Assembly: GCF_028309625.1 (NCBI RefSeq)
Contig: NZ_JAQMHR010000001.1
Location: forward strand, 372,001-436,000
Reading direction: 5' to 3'
Length of the DNA: 64,000 nt
Source: Trichococcus sp. K1Tr
Lineage (GTDB): Bacteria; Bacillota; Bacilli; Lactobacillales; Aerococcaceae
The notes under the pieces were generated by a model. That model did not search any database, was not told where the DNA came from, and saw only the letters and a program-made list of their open reading frames with translations. Every line of letters begins with the position of its first letter. The first letter of the stretch is position 1. Below, piece after piece: positions 39,601 to 48,169 of this stretch. Position numbers and translations under genes: made by a program.

Positions 39601-41100
39601 CTACAATTCCTCATCCGGCACATAATTCTTCAGAATCGGCAACTGGATGCGGAAAACAGACCCGTGTCCCAATACGCTTTCGACGGTGATGTCGCCTTTA
39701 TAGCCTTCCAATAATTCTTTCGCGATCGACAGGCCCAAACCGTTCCCGCCTTTATTCCGTGATCTGGCTTTATCGACGCGGTAAAAACGCGAAAAAATCT
39801 TCTGTTGATCTTCCTGGGACATCCCCTCGCCAAAATCTTGGATGGCAATCTGGACATAGGACATGGATTCGGAAATCGAAAGATGGATTTCATGCCGGTC
39901 AGTCGAATACTTAACGGCGTTGTCCATCAATATCACTAAGATTTGCTCAAAATGGTTGCGATAGATGTTCACATAGATTTCGCGATTCAGATCATCATCC
40001 AGATTGAACACGAAATCCGGATAGAGCATCTTAAAATTATGGAACGTATGCAGCACGACATTCCGGATCGGCGTCACTTCATTTTTGTAATGGATTTCGA
40101 CCTGCTCCGCACGGGAAAGATCTAGCATCTCCTGAACCAAAGTCTTCATTCTCTGGATTTCGGTCAAGGATGCGGCAAGTGATTCATCAAGAATTTGCGG
40201 ATCTTCCTTACCCCAACGGTTCAGCAATTTCAGATGACCCTCGACAATGGCTGTGGGGGTGCGAAGTTCATGCGAAACGTCTTCCACAAACTGCTTTTGC
40301 TGGGTGACGTACAGCGCCATCTTATCCAGGAGGCCGTTGATGTGGACAGAAAGGTCGGTAAATTCGTCCTTGCTTTTGGATATTTTGATGCGGGTTTCCG
40401 ACAACGTATCCTCTTCTATCGCATCCATCGTGTCCACCATCTGTTTGATGGGCTTGAAGAAGTAAATCGCGATGCCGTAGCCTGCAGCCGCCGACAAAAC
40501 GAGCACGATTGCCGTGACTAACCAGAAATACCGCGTCATCTGTGAGACGATTTTATGATAATCATTCAATCGGAAAACGATCTGGACATACCCCAACAGG
40601 AAGGAGTCCTCCTGGCTGAGGATCGGACTGCCTGCGACAAATGCTTCAAGATCGTTCAGTTTTGTCTCGCGCAAATATGTATCGGGATTTTTGATGAATG
40701 TCGTATAGCTCTTCTGCGTCTCATAGAGCAACTGTCCATCTGTATCGAATACGCGTATGTTAGCCCCTCTGTCCTTGAGATCCTCCAAAAACGGGTAGTT
40801 TCCTACAGATTGGAGACCCTTCGTCACGGTGGAAACAGAAATTTTCTCGAACATGCTTTCGACGCTGTTGACGGACAGCTTCGTATCGATCTCAGACAGC
40901 GCGGTTTGGACCGAAGACAGCAGATTCTCGGCATCATCTTTTTGTTCGTCGTATTGATAGCCTTTGTAGACATTCAGCATCAGCAAGGCGGACAGAAAGT
41001 ACAGCAGGAAGAAAGCTATACTTAAAAGAAAACCCCATTTCCACCGAATGGACTTGGGATTTCCTCTTTTTTTGGTTGGCATATAATTGATTCTGCGCAT
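39601..41100 (-). CDS. Sensor histidine kinase (CsrS/ArlS type)
   Basis: Membrane sensor kinase of about 499 residues paired with the response regulator just upstream. It has two membrane helices (about 22-44 and 192-214) flanking an extracytoplasmic sensor of about 145 residues, a HAMP domain, a HisKA domain with the phospho-acceptor in VSHELRTP (His277), and a HATPase domain (LMDNAVKYS, DFGEGM, NGLGLSIAKELL). The start is uncertain: the ATG at 41100, 4 bases after the regulator's stop, lacks a ribosome site and would depend on translational coupling; an ATG at 41082 is an alternative. Signal unknown. Confidence 0.9.
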   Translation of the reverse strand: MRRINYMPTKKRGNPKSIRWKWGFLLSIAFFLLYFLSALLMLNVYKGYQYDEQKDDAENLLSSVQTALSEIDTKLSVNSVESMFEKISVSTVTKGLQSVGNYPFLEDLKDRGANIRVFDTDGQLLYETQKSYTTFIKNPDTYLRETKLNDLEAFVAGSPILSQEDSFLLGYVQIVFRLNDYHKIVSQMTRYFWLVTAIVLVLSAAAGYGIAIYFFKPIKQMVDTMDAIEEDTLSETRIKISKSKDEFTDLSVHINGLLDKMALYVTQQKQFVEDVSHELRTPTAIVEGHLKLLNRWGKEDPQILDESLAASLTEIQRMKTLVQEMLDLSRAEQVEIHYKNEVTPIRNVVLHTFHNFKMLYPDFVFNLDDDLNREIYVNIYRNHFEQILVILMDNAVKYSTDRHEIHLSISESMSYVQIAIQDFGEGMSQEDQQKIFSRFYRVDKARSRNKGGNGLGLSIAKELLEGYKGDITVESVLGHGSVFRIQLPILKNYVPDEEL

Positions 41101-41104
41101 AGTA

Positions 41105-41806
41105 TTATGAGCGCATGACGTATCCGGTGCCACGAACCGTTTGGATATAACTTTCTTGGCCGGCTACATCGATTTTATTGCGCAGATATCGGATATATAC
41201 ATCCACTACGTTTGTTTCCACTTCTGTTTTGTATCCCCATACTTTATTCAGCAAGACATCCCTTGAAAGGACAACGTTGATGTTTTCCATCAGGATCAAC
41301 AATAATTCGTATTCGCGTTTGGTCAATTCGATGTGCTCGTCGCCACGACGCACGACGCGGTTTTCTTTTTCGATCGTCAAATCACGATAGGTGACGGTCG
41401 TTTGCTTCACCTTGCGTTGCTCTTCTTCGATGTCGATGCGGCGCAATAAAGCACGGACCCTTGCCAAAAGCTCTTCGATGGCAAATGGTTTCACGATATA
41501 ATCATCGGCTCCGTGGTCCAAACCGGATACACGATCGATGACGGAGTCGCGGGCGGTCATGATGATGATCGGCGTATCTTTGACCGGACGCAAACGGCGG
41601 CAAACTTCGATGCCGTTCAATTCAGGAAGCATCAGATCCAAAAGGATGACATCCCAGTCCTGGTTCATGGCAGCTTCAAGACCGGCTCTGCCGTTGTAGC
41701 AAATTTCCGTTTCGTAGCCTTCGTGTTTTAACTCAAGCTCGATGAAGCGCGCCAGATTTTTTTCATCTTCAATAATCAATATTCTTTGTTTGTCTTTATT
41801 TTCCAT
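41105..41806 (-). CDS. OmpR-family response regulator (CsrR/ArlR type)
   Basis: A 233-residue regulator with a receiver domain (phospho-acceptor Asp57 in LLDLMLPELNG; MTARDS; VKPFAIEELLARV) and a winged-helix DNA-binding domain (ELTKREYELLLILMENINVV, YIQTVRGTGYVMR). Among OmpR-type regulators it looks most like CsrR/ArlR, and in Lactobacillales that pair often lies beside gnd, as here. AGGGGAG precedes the ATG at 41806. It starts 172 bases after gnd, beyond the gnd terminator. An AATTA-AGAC-TAATT repeat (41885-41898) lies in its upstream region. Confidence 0.92.
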   Translation of the reverse strand: MENKDKQRILIIEDEKNLARFIELELKHEGYETEICYNGRAGLEAAMNQDWDVILLDLMLPELNGIEVCRRLRPVKDTPIIIMTARDSVIDRVSGLDHGADDYIVKPFAIEELLARVRALLRRIDIEEEQRKVKQTTVTYRDLTIEKENRVVRRGDEHIELTKREYELLLILMENINVVLSRDVLLNKVWGYKTEVETNVVDVYIRYLRNKIDVAGQESYIQTVRGTGYVMRS

Positions 41807-41913
41807 AGAATTCTCCCCTAATGTCTCATTTGAATAATAACAACATGCCATTACAATTTCATTTTATTTTAACATACTGTCGGGAATTAGTCTTAATTAA
41901 ATGATCCTGATAG

Positions 41914-41948
41914 TAAAATGTCATCCGAAGCACGGCTTCGGATGACAT
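41914..41948 (-). terminator. Terminator after gnd
   Basis: ATGTCATCCGAAG and CTTCGGATGACAT arms, 13 perfect pairs, around a 5-base loop (41918-41948), followed on the minus strand by TTTAC. It separates gnd from the two-component genes. Confidence 0.82.
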
Positions 41949-41978
41949 AAGTGTAGGCCACAATGGCGCTATATCGCT

Positions 41979-43415
41979 TTAGTCTTGTGGAACTTCCACT
42001 TCTTTATCCCACTCGAAGTGATAAGAACCAGCTTTGTCTGTGCGTTCATACGTATGCGCTCCAAAGTAGTCGCGTTGCGCTTGAATGATGTTTGCAGGCA
42101 ATACAGCTGAACGGTAAGAATCGAAATAAGCTACTGCAGATGAGAATGTCGGTACAGGAACGCCTGCAACCACAGCCGTAGCAACCACTTCACGTACAGC
42201 TCCCTGGTATTGTTTCGTGATTTCCACGAAGTAGTCATCCAACAACAAGTTCTGCAGTTCAGGATTCTTCCCGTAAGCATCGGTAATGTTCTGCAGGAAT
42301 TGCGCACGGATGATGCAGCCTGCACGCCAAATTTTAGCGATCTCGCCATAATTCAGATCCCAATCATTTTCTTCGCTGGCAACGCGCATTTGAGCGAATC
42401 CTTGCGCGTAGCTCATGATTTTGCTGAAGTACAGTGCCTTGCGGATACTCTCCACAAATGCTGCTTTATCAAGACCCTCTTTAGCTGTAGCAGCAGGGCC
42501 AGTCAGAATTTCGCTGGCAGCGACACGTTCTGTCTTCAAAGCGGAAATGTAACGGGCAAAAACGGATTCGGTGATCAACGGCAACGGAACACCCAAGTCC
42601 AATGCGCTTTGGGAAGTCCATTTACCCGTGCCTTTATTGCCGGCGCGGTCCAAGATGATTTCGACCATTGGTTTTCCTGTTTCAGGATCGTATTTAGTCA
42701 AGATGTCAGCCGTGATGTCGATCAGGAAGCTGTCCAACTCGCCTTTGTTCCATTCGATGAAGACTGCAGCAATTTCTTCCACTGACATGCCAAGGTACTT
42801 GTGCATGATGTCATAGGCTTCTGCAATCAATTGCATATCCCCGTACTCGATTCCGTTGTGGACCATCTTAACGAAATGTCCTGCGCCACCTTTTCCGATG
42901 TAAGCTACACAGGGTTCGCCATCCGGAGCTTTAGCGGAAATCTGTTCCAAAATCGGTGCAACCAAATCGTATGCGTCGCGTTGTCCGCCCGGCATGATTG
43001 ACGGGCCTTTCAATGCGCCTTCTTCACCACCGGAAACGCCTGTTCCGATGAAATTGATGCCTGAGTTTTCCAATTCTTTGCTGCGGCGGATCGTATCTTT
43101 GTAGAAAGTATTCCCTCCGTCGATCAGGATATCACCTTTATCCAAATGAGGCAGCAACGATTGGATCGTTTTGTCGGTTGCTTCCCCAGCTTTTACCATC
43201 ATCATAATTTTTCTTGGTTTTTCCAAAGACTCGACAAATTCTTCAATCGTATAAGTAGGAACCAGTTTCTTTTCTGGATTTTCTGCGATCACTTGCTCAG
43301 TCTTCGAACCTGAACGGTTGAATACAGATACGGAATAACCTCTGCTTTCAATGTTCAATGCTAGATTTTTGCCCATTACGGCCATACCGACAACGCCAAT
43401 TTGCTGTTTTGACAT
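41979..43415 (-). CDS. gnd: 6-phosphogluconate dehydrogenase, decarboxylating
   Basis: Oxidises 6-phosphogluconate to ribulose-5-phosphate with NADPH formation. The 478-residue product has the nucleotide motif GVVGMAVMG (7-15), the substrate segment [16 protein letters not shown], catalytic [13 protein letters not shown] and the family signature [24 protein letters not shown] precedes the ATG. It works with zwf at 62.2 kb; 6-phosphogluconolactonase is not in the window. A TATAAA lies upstream (near 43454) without a convincing -35. Confidence 0.97.
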   Translation of the reverse strand: MSKQQIGVVGMAVMGKNLALNIESRGYSVSVFNRSGSKTEQVIAENPEKKLVPTYTIEEFVESLEKPRKIMMMVKAGEATDKTIQSLLPHLDKGDILIDGGNTFYKDTIRRSKELENSGINFIGTGVSGGEEGALKGPSIMPGGQRDAYDLVAPILEQISAKAPDGEPCVAYIGKGGAGHFVKMVHNGIEYGDMQLIAEAYDIMHKYLGMSVEEIAAVFIEWNKGELDSFLIDITADILTKYDPETGKPMVEIILDRAGNKGTGKWTSQSALDLGVPLPLITESVFARYISALKTERVAASEILTGPAATAKEGLDKAAFVESIRKALYFSKIMSYAQGFAQMRVASEENDWDLNYGEIAKIWRAGCIIRAQFLQNITDAYGKNPELQNLLLDDYFVEITKQYQGAVREVVATAVVAGVPVPTFSSAVAYFDSYRSAVLPANIIQAQRDYFGAHTYERTDKAGSYHFEWDKEVEVPQD

Positions 43416-43540
43416 AAATAAATACTCCCTTCATGATGAACACATCATTTTATAATCTTAATCCTAACAAAAATTCACCTAAATGGAAAGCAAACAATCG
43501 AAAATAATGGCTTTCTTTTCTTTTACCTGATTCCCCAACG

Positions 43541-43569
43541 TTTACTTTTAGATGTTATTGTTGTAAACT
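43541..43569 (+). promoter_or_regulatory. Candidate promoter of the DUF4044 gene
   Basis: TTTACT, a 17-base spacer and TAAACT, 30 bases before the ATG. Confidence 0.4.
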
Positions 43570-43599
43570 ATGCCATGTAAAAAACAAAAGGTGGGAATA

Positions 43600-43734
43600 A
43601 TGTTGATAAAGAAAACTGGCGCTACCTCTTCAAAATTCAATAAATTCAGTAAATTCATCATCTGGATCATGTTGCTGGCCATGGTCGGCGGAACGATTCT
43701 TTCAGTCTTGTACTCCTTGTTCATAAATATTTAA
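43600..43734 (+). CDS. DUF4044-like micro-protein
   Basis: A 44-residue product: a basic, Lys/Phe-rich N-terminus (about 1-18) followed by one membrane helix, FIIWIMLLAMVGGTILSVLY. Size, charge pattern and the WxMLxAMVGG helix resemble the DUF4044 family of Lactobacillales micro-proteins of unknown function. AAAGGTGG lies 6 bases before the ATG and a strong terminator follows, so it is a complete gene despite its size. Confidence 0.7.
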   Translation: MLIKKTGATSSKFNKFSKFIIWIMLLAMVGGTILSVLYSLFINI

Positions 43735-43746
43735 GAAACGCCATTC

Positions 43747-43791
43747 AAAAAGGTTCCCGGAATCCACTAGCTGATTCCGGGAACCTTTTTT
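43747..43791. terminator. Bidirectional terminator between DUF4044 and rhodanese-like genes
   Basis: AAAAAGGTTCCCGGAATC pairs with GATTCCGGGAACCTTTTT around an 8-base loop, with T-runs at the 3' side on both strands. It ends both convergent units. Confidence 0.92.
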
Positions 43792-43798
43792 GCATGAC

Positions 43799-44200
43799 TC
43801 AGATGCCTTTTTTGACTTTTCCGTCCCAGCCGGCATAGCCGCCCTTCAGGATGAAAATGTTTTTGTAGCCATTTTTTTTCAAAATCGCGGCGCAGCGTCC
43901 GCTCAACATGGAATTTTGATCATACAGATAAATCGGTTGATCTTTGCGGATTTCTTGGTAGCGCTGTTTGAAAGCAGAATAAGCGATATTTCTCGCTCCC
44001 AATATGTGGCCTGCATCGAACTCTGTTCTTTCACGGACATCGATCAATTGCGCTTTACGCAGGTCTTTTCTGAACTCCTCTGCAGTCAGCGTCGTCGCCG
44101 CATTCTTTCTTTGGAAATAAAAATAAGCTTGATAAATGGCATATCCGATGATGAATATCCATAATGCGATATTAAAAATATCAATTCCAGTTAAATTCAA
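43799..44200 (-). CDS. Membrane-anchored rhodanese-like protein (YqhL type)
   Basis: A 133-residue protein with an N-terminal membrane helix (about 6-27) and one rhodanese domain (LIDVRERTEFDAGHILGARN, IFILKGGYAGW). The active-site loop reads YLYDQNSMLSGRCA: where catalytic rhodaneses have Cys in this position there is Asp, and the only Cys lies further on, so sulfurtransferase activity is doubtful. The start is a TTG at 44200, 6 bases after AAAGGGTGG; an ATG 11 codons upstream lacks a ribosome site. It is last in the run that begins with rpmG, an arrangement common in Lactobacillales. Confidence 0.82.
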   Translation of the reverse strand: MNLTGIDIFNIALWIFIIGYAIYQAYFYFQRKNAATTLTAEEFRKDLRKAQLIDVRERTEFDAGHILGARNIAYSAFKQRYQEIRKDQPIYLYDQNSMLSGRCAAILKKNGYKNIFILKGGYAGWDGKVKKGI

Positions 44201-44282
44201 ATAAATCCACCCTTTCCATACTCTTGCTCTCATATTTTACACTTGTGGAAGGCGCATTGCTAGCGTTTTAACGACTTTTTTT

Positions 44283-45371
44283 CTATTCCGTCAATTGTAT
44301 CCAGCCCTTGCGTTCCACATCGTACAGATACTCATAACGCTTTCCGTAAAGCACGTAGGTCCCATCCGGCGATGCCGAAATCGGATCCATTCGCTCGACT
44401 TCAGTCAGCACTTCTGAAGCGTTGGCGGAAAAATCGACCTTTGCAAGTTCGAAACTGATGCCGGCAACGCTCTCCGGCTCCTGTTTCGGGAGGACAGCAA
44501 ACGTTTCATCCGAGTCATTCCCTTTTGTAAATTCCGGGATGACAAGTCCGGTTCCATCGGGGATGCGCGGCAGGGTAACATAGCCTTGGGTAATCAGAAG
44601 CGGATAGTAGGAAATGACAAGCAACTCTTCCTCGTTGAAATTTGAAGGGGTCACTACCCATACGGTTTCGCCTTCCAGTCCGTAAGCGAGTATTTCCTGT
44701 TCGATGACCGTATCTTTGCCGGGAAATCGAATGTCACTCAATATCAGCACAGAAGCGCCATCAGTCCCAGTTTTTTTGTGGAGGTACATGTTTTCTGAAT
44801 ACCAAACCGGCATTTCTTCAGTGATCGATAATTCTATCCATGCCTCATTGGAAGACAAATCCCAAAGGTAATTTACCAGGCTACCCGCTGTTTTATGGAC
44901 GGAAACAAACAACTTGCCTTCGTTGGTCGGATTCCAGGAAACGCCCGACACAAGCCCTTCGGAAAAATGAAAATCGGCAAGCGATTTCCCTGACTTGTCG
45001 ATCACCATAATGTTATTTCCTTGTTGCGTTGCGACCTGGACCAGCATCCGCTGGCCGTTTGCGGAAAGCGCAGCAAAAACAAGCCGGTCTGAAAAAGCCC
45101 GGATCAGCTGTTCTTCCCCCGTGAGTAGGTCATGGCTGTACAAACCGTTTTCTCCATTTGATTCCAATGCGACAAGAATAGTTTTGTCGTCCAGCCAGCC
45201 CACAGCATAAAGGAATTCATCCTTGGAAATCGTTGAAAGGCTGCTGCCGGAGGAAGGATCCGGCTCATTTGCGTCAGGCTGGTCGGGATATGTCAACCGT
45301 TGGGTACAGGCTGCCAGAATCAGAACACTTGAGAGTGAGAGAATAAACCATGCTAGTCCTCTTTTCCCCAT
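44283..45371 (-). CDS. Secreted lipoprotein, beta-propeller-like (YqgU-like)
   Basis: A 362-residue precursor with a lipoprotein signal peptide (LSLSSVLILAAC, Cys22) and a Ser/Pro/Asp-rich linker. The body has repeats of the TolB/WD type: short beta strands with motifs such as VGWLDDKTILVAL, ALSANGQRMLVQ, GVSWNPTNEGKLFV and ISASPDGTYVLYG, at intervals of about 45-60 residues. The location beside glk matches yqgU of B. subtilis, whose function is unknown. The ATG at 45371 follows GGAGGGTGG; an upstream ATG abuts a ribosome-like GGGAGG. No enzyme motif seen. Confidence 0.75.
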   Translation of the reverse strand: MGKRGLAWFILSLSSVLILAACTQRLTYPDQPDANEPDPSSGSSLSTISKDEFLYAVGWLDDKTILVALESNGENGLYSHDLLTGEEQLIRAFSDRLVFAALSANGQRMLVQVATQQGNNIMVIDKSGKSLADFHFSEGLVSGVSWNPTNEGKLFVSVHKTAGSLVNYLWDLSSNEAWIELSITEEMPVWYSENMYLHKKTGTDGASVLILSDIRFPGKDTVIEQEILAYGLEGETVWVVTPSNFNEEELLVISYYPLLITQGYVTLPRIPDGTGLVIPEFTKGNDSDETFAVLPKQEPESVAGISFELAKVDFSANASEVLTEVERMDPISASPDGTYVLYGKRYEYLYDVERKGWIQLTE

Positions 45372-45419
45372 GCCACCCTCCATCCTCCCGCATTTTCTTT
45401 TCCCGAAAATGTTCAGGCT

Positions 45420-46388
45420 CTATTTGCTGATCTCCGTCAGTGCAAGATAAGCTGCTCCAACTATTCCGGCATCATTTCCAAGTGCGGCTAATTTGATATG
45501 CGTAGTTTTCTTGACGTTCGGGAATGAGAATTCAGCAAAATAGGTTCTCACTTGCTCCAAAAGGTATTCCCCGGCTGCGGATACACCGCCACCGATGACG
45601 ATATAAGCCGGATTCAAAAGATTGCCGATATGGCTGCAGGCCAAACCAAGATAATAGGCAGCGCGATCGACTACAAGAACTGCCAACTCGTCTCCTTCTT
45701 TCGCCAAATCAAAAATCATTTTTGAAGTGATCTCCTGGCCGTCGTCGATGATGAATTTGAGCTGCGAGTTGCCGGCATATTCTTCCGCATGTTTACGGGC
45801 CAATTTGACGACGCCTGTCGCGCTGGCAACAGTCTCCAAACAGCCTTTCTTCCCGCACGTACAATCAAATCCGCCCGGCTCGACAGTCATATGGCCAATT
45901 TCGCCGCCGGAACCTGCAGTACCATGGATAAGATTACCCTCCGCAATGATTCCCCCGCCGACACCTGTGCCAAGTGTCACAAATACGACGTCGCGATCAT
46001 CCGCACCGGCGCCTCGCCATTTTTCCCCAAGTGCGGCAACGTTTGCATCATTATCAATAAAAATAGGGATGCCGATTTCCCGCACGATCGCTTCACGCAC
46101 AGGCTGCGGCGTTTTCCAGTTCAGGTTGAAGGCCCCCTCGACGGTACCCGCTTCACGGTCCACCGCTCCCGGCGATCCCATGCCGATCGCCTGAAAGTCC
46201 TCAGCAGTCATTTGGTAGAGATCCAGATGATGTTTGATCGAAGCTATGATATCAGGTACGATGTGTGTCCCCTCATCATTTATGTTCGTAGGGATGCTCC
46301 ATTTTTGCTGGATAACGCCTTCTGCTGTTAAAATAGCCAATTTCACTGAAGTGCCGCCTAAATCAATACCGATAAATTTTTTATACAC
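45420..46388 (-). CDS. glk: ROK-family glucokinase
   Basis: Phosphorylates cytosolic glucose for glycolysis. The 322-residue protein has the phosphate-binding motif GIDLGGTSVK (7-16), catalytic Asp in FIDNDANVAALGE, and the ROK zinc site with His166 and CTCGKKGCLE (Cys176, Cys178, Cys183). The start is GTG at 46388, 7 bases after GGAGG; an ATG four bases away is out of frame. It follows the rhomboid gene by 29 bases; the small yqgQ gene that sits between them in B. subtilis is absent. Confidence 0.95.
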   Translation of the reverse strand: MYKKFIGIDLGGTSVKLAILTAEGVIQQKWSIPTNINDEGTHIVPDIIASIKHHLDLYQMTAEDFQAIGMGSPGAVDREAGTVEGAFNLNWKTPQPVREAIVREIGIPIFIDNDANVAALGEKWRGAGADDRDVVFVTLGTGVGGGIIAEGNLIHGTAGSGGEIGHMTVEPGGFDCTCGKKGCLETVASATGVVKLARKHAEEYAGNSQLKFIIDDGQEITSKMIFDLAKEGDELAVLVVDRAAYYLGLACSHIGNLLNPAYIVIGGGVSAAGEYLLEQVRTYFAEFSFPNVKKTTHIKLAALGNDAGIVGAAYLALTEISK

Positions 46389-46417
46389 GTCATTGCCTCC
46401 AATTGTTCAATTTGTAT

Positions 46418-47116
46418 CTAGTATAACGCAAAACCGGTCCGCATTAAACCCAAATAAGCAAAGAATATAGCGCTCACAAAATAAATGACCAGAAAAAGAA
46501 GCCTAAGCCCATTTTTGCTTTTGGCTGTGCGCGGCATCGCGATGAACACGGCCGAAAGCGCCCCTCCCAGTGCCCCTCCAAGATGCCCGAAATTATCGAC
46601 TGCTGAGGAAAAAAATCCGAAGAAGAAATTCAGGAAAATCAGCATCGTAAAATTCCTGGCCATTAACTGGATCCCAGCGTTGTGCGGAAACTGACGGCCC
46701 AGAACGATGGCTGCGGCAAACAACCCAAATAGGGAGGTACTTGCGCCGGCTGAAATCGAATCATTGAAGGCGAAACTCATGAGGTTCCCCATCAAGCCAC
46801 TCAGGAGATAAATCAGCGCAAAACGCAAAGAGCCATAGAGAATCTCCATCTGCGTACCCAAATAATACAGGGTGATGCTGTTCACCAGAATGTGCGTGAA
46901 GCCTATATGGATGAACATGGGCGCAATCAAACGCCACCATTCCCCTTGCGCGATGGCTGGGTTGAATTTGGCGCCGAACAGGATAAGCGTCAGTACGTTG
47001 GTGCTTCCCCCGTTCACGGTCATCAGCAGGAAAATGACGATCTGAATGGCCAAGAACAAGTGTGTTACAGAGAACTGATCCGGTAAATAGGATCTTTTGG
47101 TATTATATGCCCGCAT
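46418..47116 (-). CDS. gluP: Rhomboid intramembrane serine protease (GluP-like)
   Basis: Six to seven membrane helices in 232 residues with the rhomboid catalytic pair: Ser126 in GASTSLFG and His178 in NFGHLGGALGG; the WWRLIAPMFIHIG and HILVNSITLYYLG segments are also typical. It lacks the long cytosolic extension of B. subtilis GluP and so is the short form. The ATG at 47116 follows AAGGGAG; an upstream ATG six codons earlier overlaps that site. It lies between the 5-FCL and glk genes as yqgP does in B. subtilis. Confidence 0.92.
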   Translation of the reverse strand: MRAYNTKRSYLPDQFSVTHLFLAIQIVIFLLMTVNGGSTNVLTLILFGAKFNPAIAQGEWWRLIAPMFIHIGFTHILVNSITLYYLGTQMEILYGSLRFALIYLLSGLMGNLMSFAFNDSISAGASTSLFGLFAAAIVLGRQFPHNAGIQLMARNFTMLIFLNFFFGFFSSAVDNFGHLGGALGGALSAVFIAMPRTAKSKNGLRLLFLVIYFVSAIFFAYLGLMRTGFALY

Positions 47117-47151
47117 CGTGACACTCCCTTCCATTATTATCCTATTTTATA

Positions 47152-47697
47152 CTAGAATGCTGTCGTCAACAACTTTTGGACTGGCACATCAAATGCTTCG
47201 ATTTCCCAATGAGGATCCTTGAACAATTGGAATGGGAAAAGCACCGACAAGGTGTGCCCATTGTATGCAGCCAGATAGCGGTCATAATAGCCGCCGCCGA
47301 ACCCTACGCGGTAACCCGTTTCCGAAAACGCCAATCCGGGGACAAGCAGCAGATCGATTGCTTCAGGCGGGACCGGATTACGCTTGTCGACAGGTTCCAT
47401 GATGCCGAATTTGCTCCTTGACATGGCAGTATCCGGCAAGTATTCATGAAAAGTCATCACGCGGTCCTTGCCGGAATAGGGAACGACCATCCGCTTGCCT
47501 TCTTCAAGCCCCGTTTGGATGATTTTATGCGTATCGATTTCCGGAAAATTGGACCAGGTGACTCCGACTGTCTTTGCGGCATGCCACTCGTCGCTGTTGC
47601 AGACTGCTGTCGTCAACTCTTGCTCCATCCGGATCCGATCTTGCGACGGCAAATCCCTCAATCTCCCCAGCATCTCTTTTCTTATTTGTTCTTTCAT
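47152..47697 (-). CDS. 5-formyltetrahydrofolate cyclo-ligase
   Basis: Converts 5-formyl-THF to 5,10-methenyl-THF with ATP, returning a storage folate to the one-carbon pool. The 181-residue product carries the ATP-binding signature GYRVGFGGGYYDRYL and the substrate segment IDLLLVPGLAFSE. AAGGAGGG precedes the ATG. It corresponds to yqgN in the rpmG-yqgN-gluP-glcK order. Confidence 0.95.
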   Translation of the reverse strand: MKEQIRKEMLGRLRDLPSQDRIRMEQELTTAVCNSDEWHAAKTVGVTWSNFPEIDTHKIIQTGLEEGKRMVVPYSGKDRVMTFHEYLPDTAMSRSKFGIMEPVDKRNPVPPEAIDLLLVPGLAFSETGYRVGFGGGYYDRYLAAYNGHTLSVLFPFQLFKDPHWEIEAFDVPVQKLLTTAF

Positions 47698-47763
47698 CAG
47701 AAGCCCTCCTTAAGCGGTCTCCCGCACGCCGTTTCTACTCTGTAAAATATCCTTCCGGATAAA

Positions 47764-47791
47764 ATAAAAAAACAACAGGATATCCTGTTGT
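47764..47791 (-). terminator. Terminator after rpmG
   Basis: A perfect 20-base palindrome (ACAACAGG-ATAT-CCTGTTGT), followed on the minus strand by TTTTTTATTTT, 8 bases after the rpmG stop. It separates rpmG from the cyclo-ligase gene. Confidence 0.88.
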
Positions 47792-47799
47792 CGTTTTAA

Positions 47800-47949
47800 T
47801 TATTTTGTTTCACGATGCAAAGTCACGCGTCTTTCACGTGGACAATATTTTTTCACTTCAAGACGGTCCGGGTTGTTACGTTTGTTTTTCTTTGATAAGT
47901 AATTACGTTCTTTACACTCCGTACATTCCAATGTAATATTTAACCGCAT
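47800..47949 (-). CDS. rpmG: 50S ribosomal protein L33
   Basis: A 49-residue ribosomal protein of the large subunit: [20 protein letters not shown], the [15 protein letters not shown] segment and a basic end [10 protein letters not shown]. It has CTEC and a single Cys in YCPRE, so a complete four-cysteine zinc ribbon is not present, a common state in one L33 paralog. GGAGGGAAG precedes the ATG. The long open frame upstream (to 48114) is spurious. It has its own promoter, a leader hairpin (47977-47994) and a terminator. Confidence 0.96.
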   Translation of the reverse strand: MRLNITLECTECKERNYLSKKNKRNNPDRLEVKKYCPRERRVTLHRETK

Positions 47950-47976
47950 ATTCTTCCCTCCAAACATAAAAAAATT

Positions 47977-47994
47977 GAAGATCGAATCATCTTC
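47977..47994 (-). promoter_or_regulatory. Terminator-like hairpin in the rpmG leader
   Basis: On the minus strand GAAGAT-GATTCG-ATCTTC is followed by AATTTTTTTA, 28 bases before the rpmG ATG. It has the form of a weak intrinsic terminator or a regulatory stem-loop in the leader of a ribosomal protein gene. Confidence 0.45.
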
Positions 47995-48004
47995 TGCGTT
48001 TCTC

Positions 48005-48034
48005 ATTGTATCACTTATGGAAAAATTATGCCAC
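48005..48034 (-). promoter_or_regulatory. Candidate rpmG promoter
   Basis: GTGGCA, an 18-base spacer and TACAAT on the minus strand, about 56 bases before the rpmG ATG. Confidence 0.4.
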
Positions 48035-48102
48035 TTTTTTTTGAACAACTTCTGCGCAAGTCCAATTTTTTGAGCTTTAAGCCAATAAAATCCCAGATAA
48101 GG

Positions 48103-48131
48103 TTGCAGAAACAAGCGAATTTCATTAGAAT
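48103..48131 (+). promoter_or_regulatory. Promoter of the 48.2-49.1 kb operon
   Basis: TTGCAG, a 17-base spacer and TAGAAT, 38 bases before the ATG at 48170. Confidence 0.55.
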
Positions 48132-48169
48132 GTTATCAGGCGTCAAAAAGAAGAATTGAGGTGACAAAG

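Noticed and set aside
41885-41898. AATTA-AGAC-TAATT repeat upstream of the response regulator
   Set aside because: Short AT-rich arms are expected often by chance here; noted in the gene entry but not supported as an operator.
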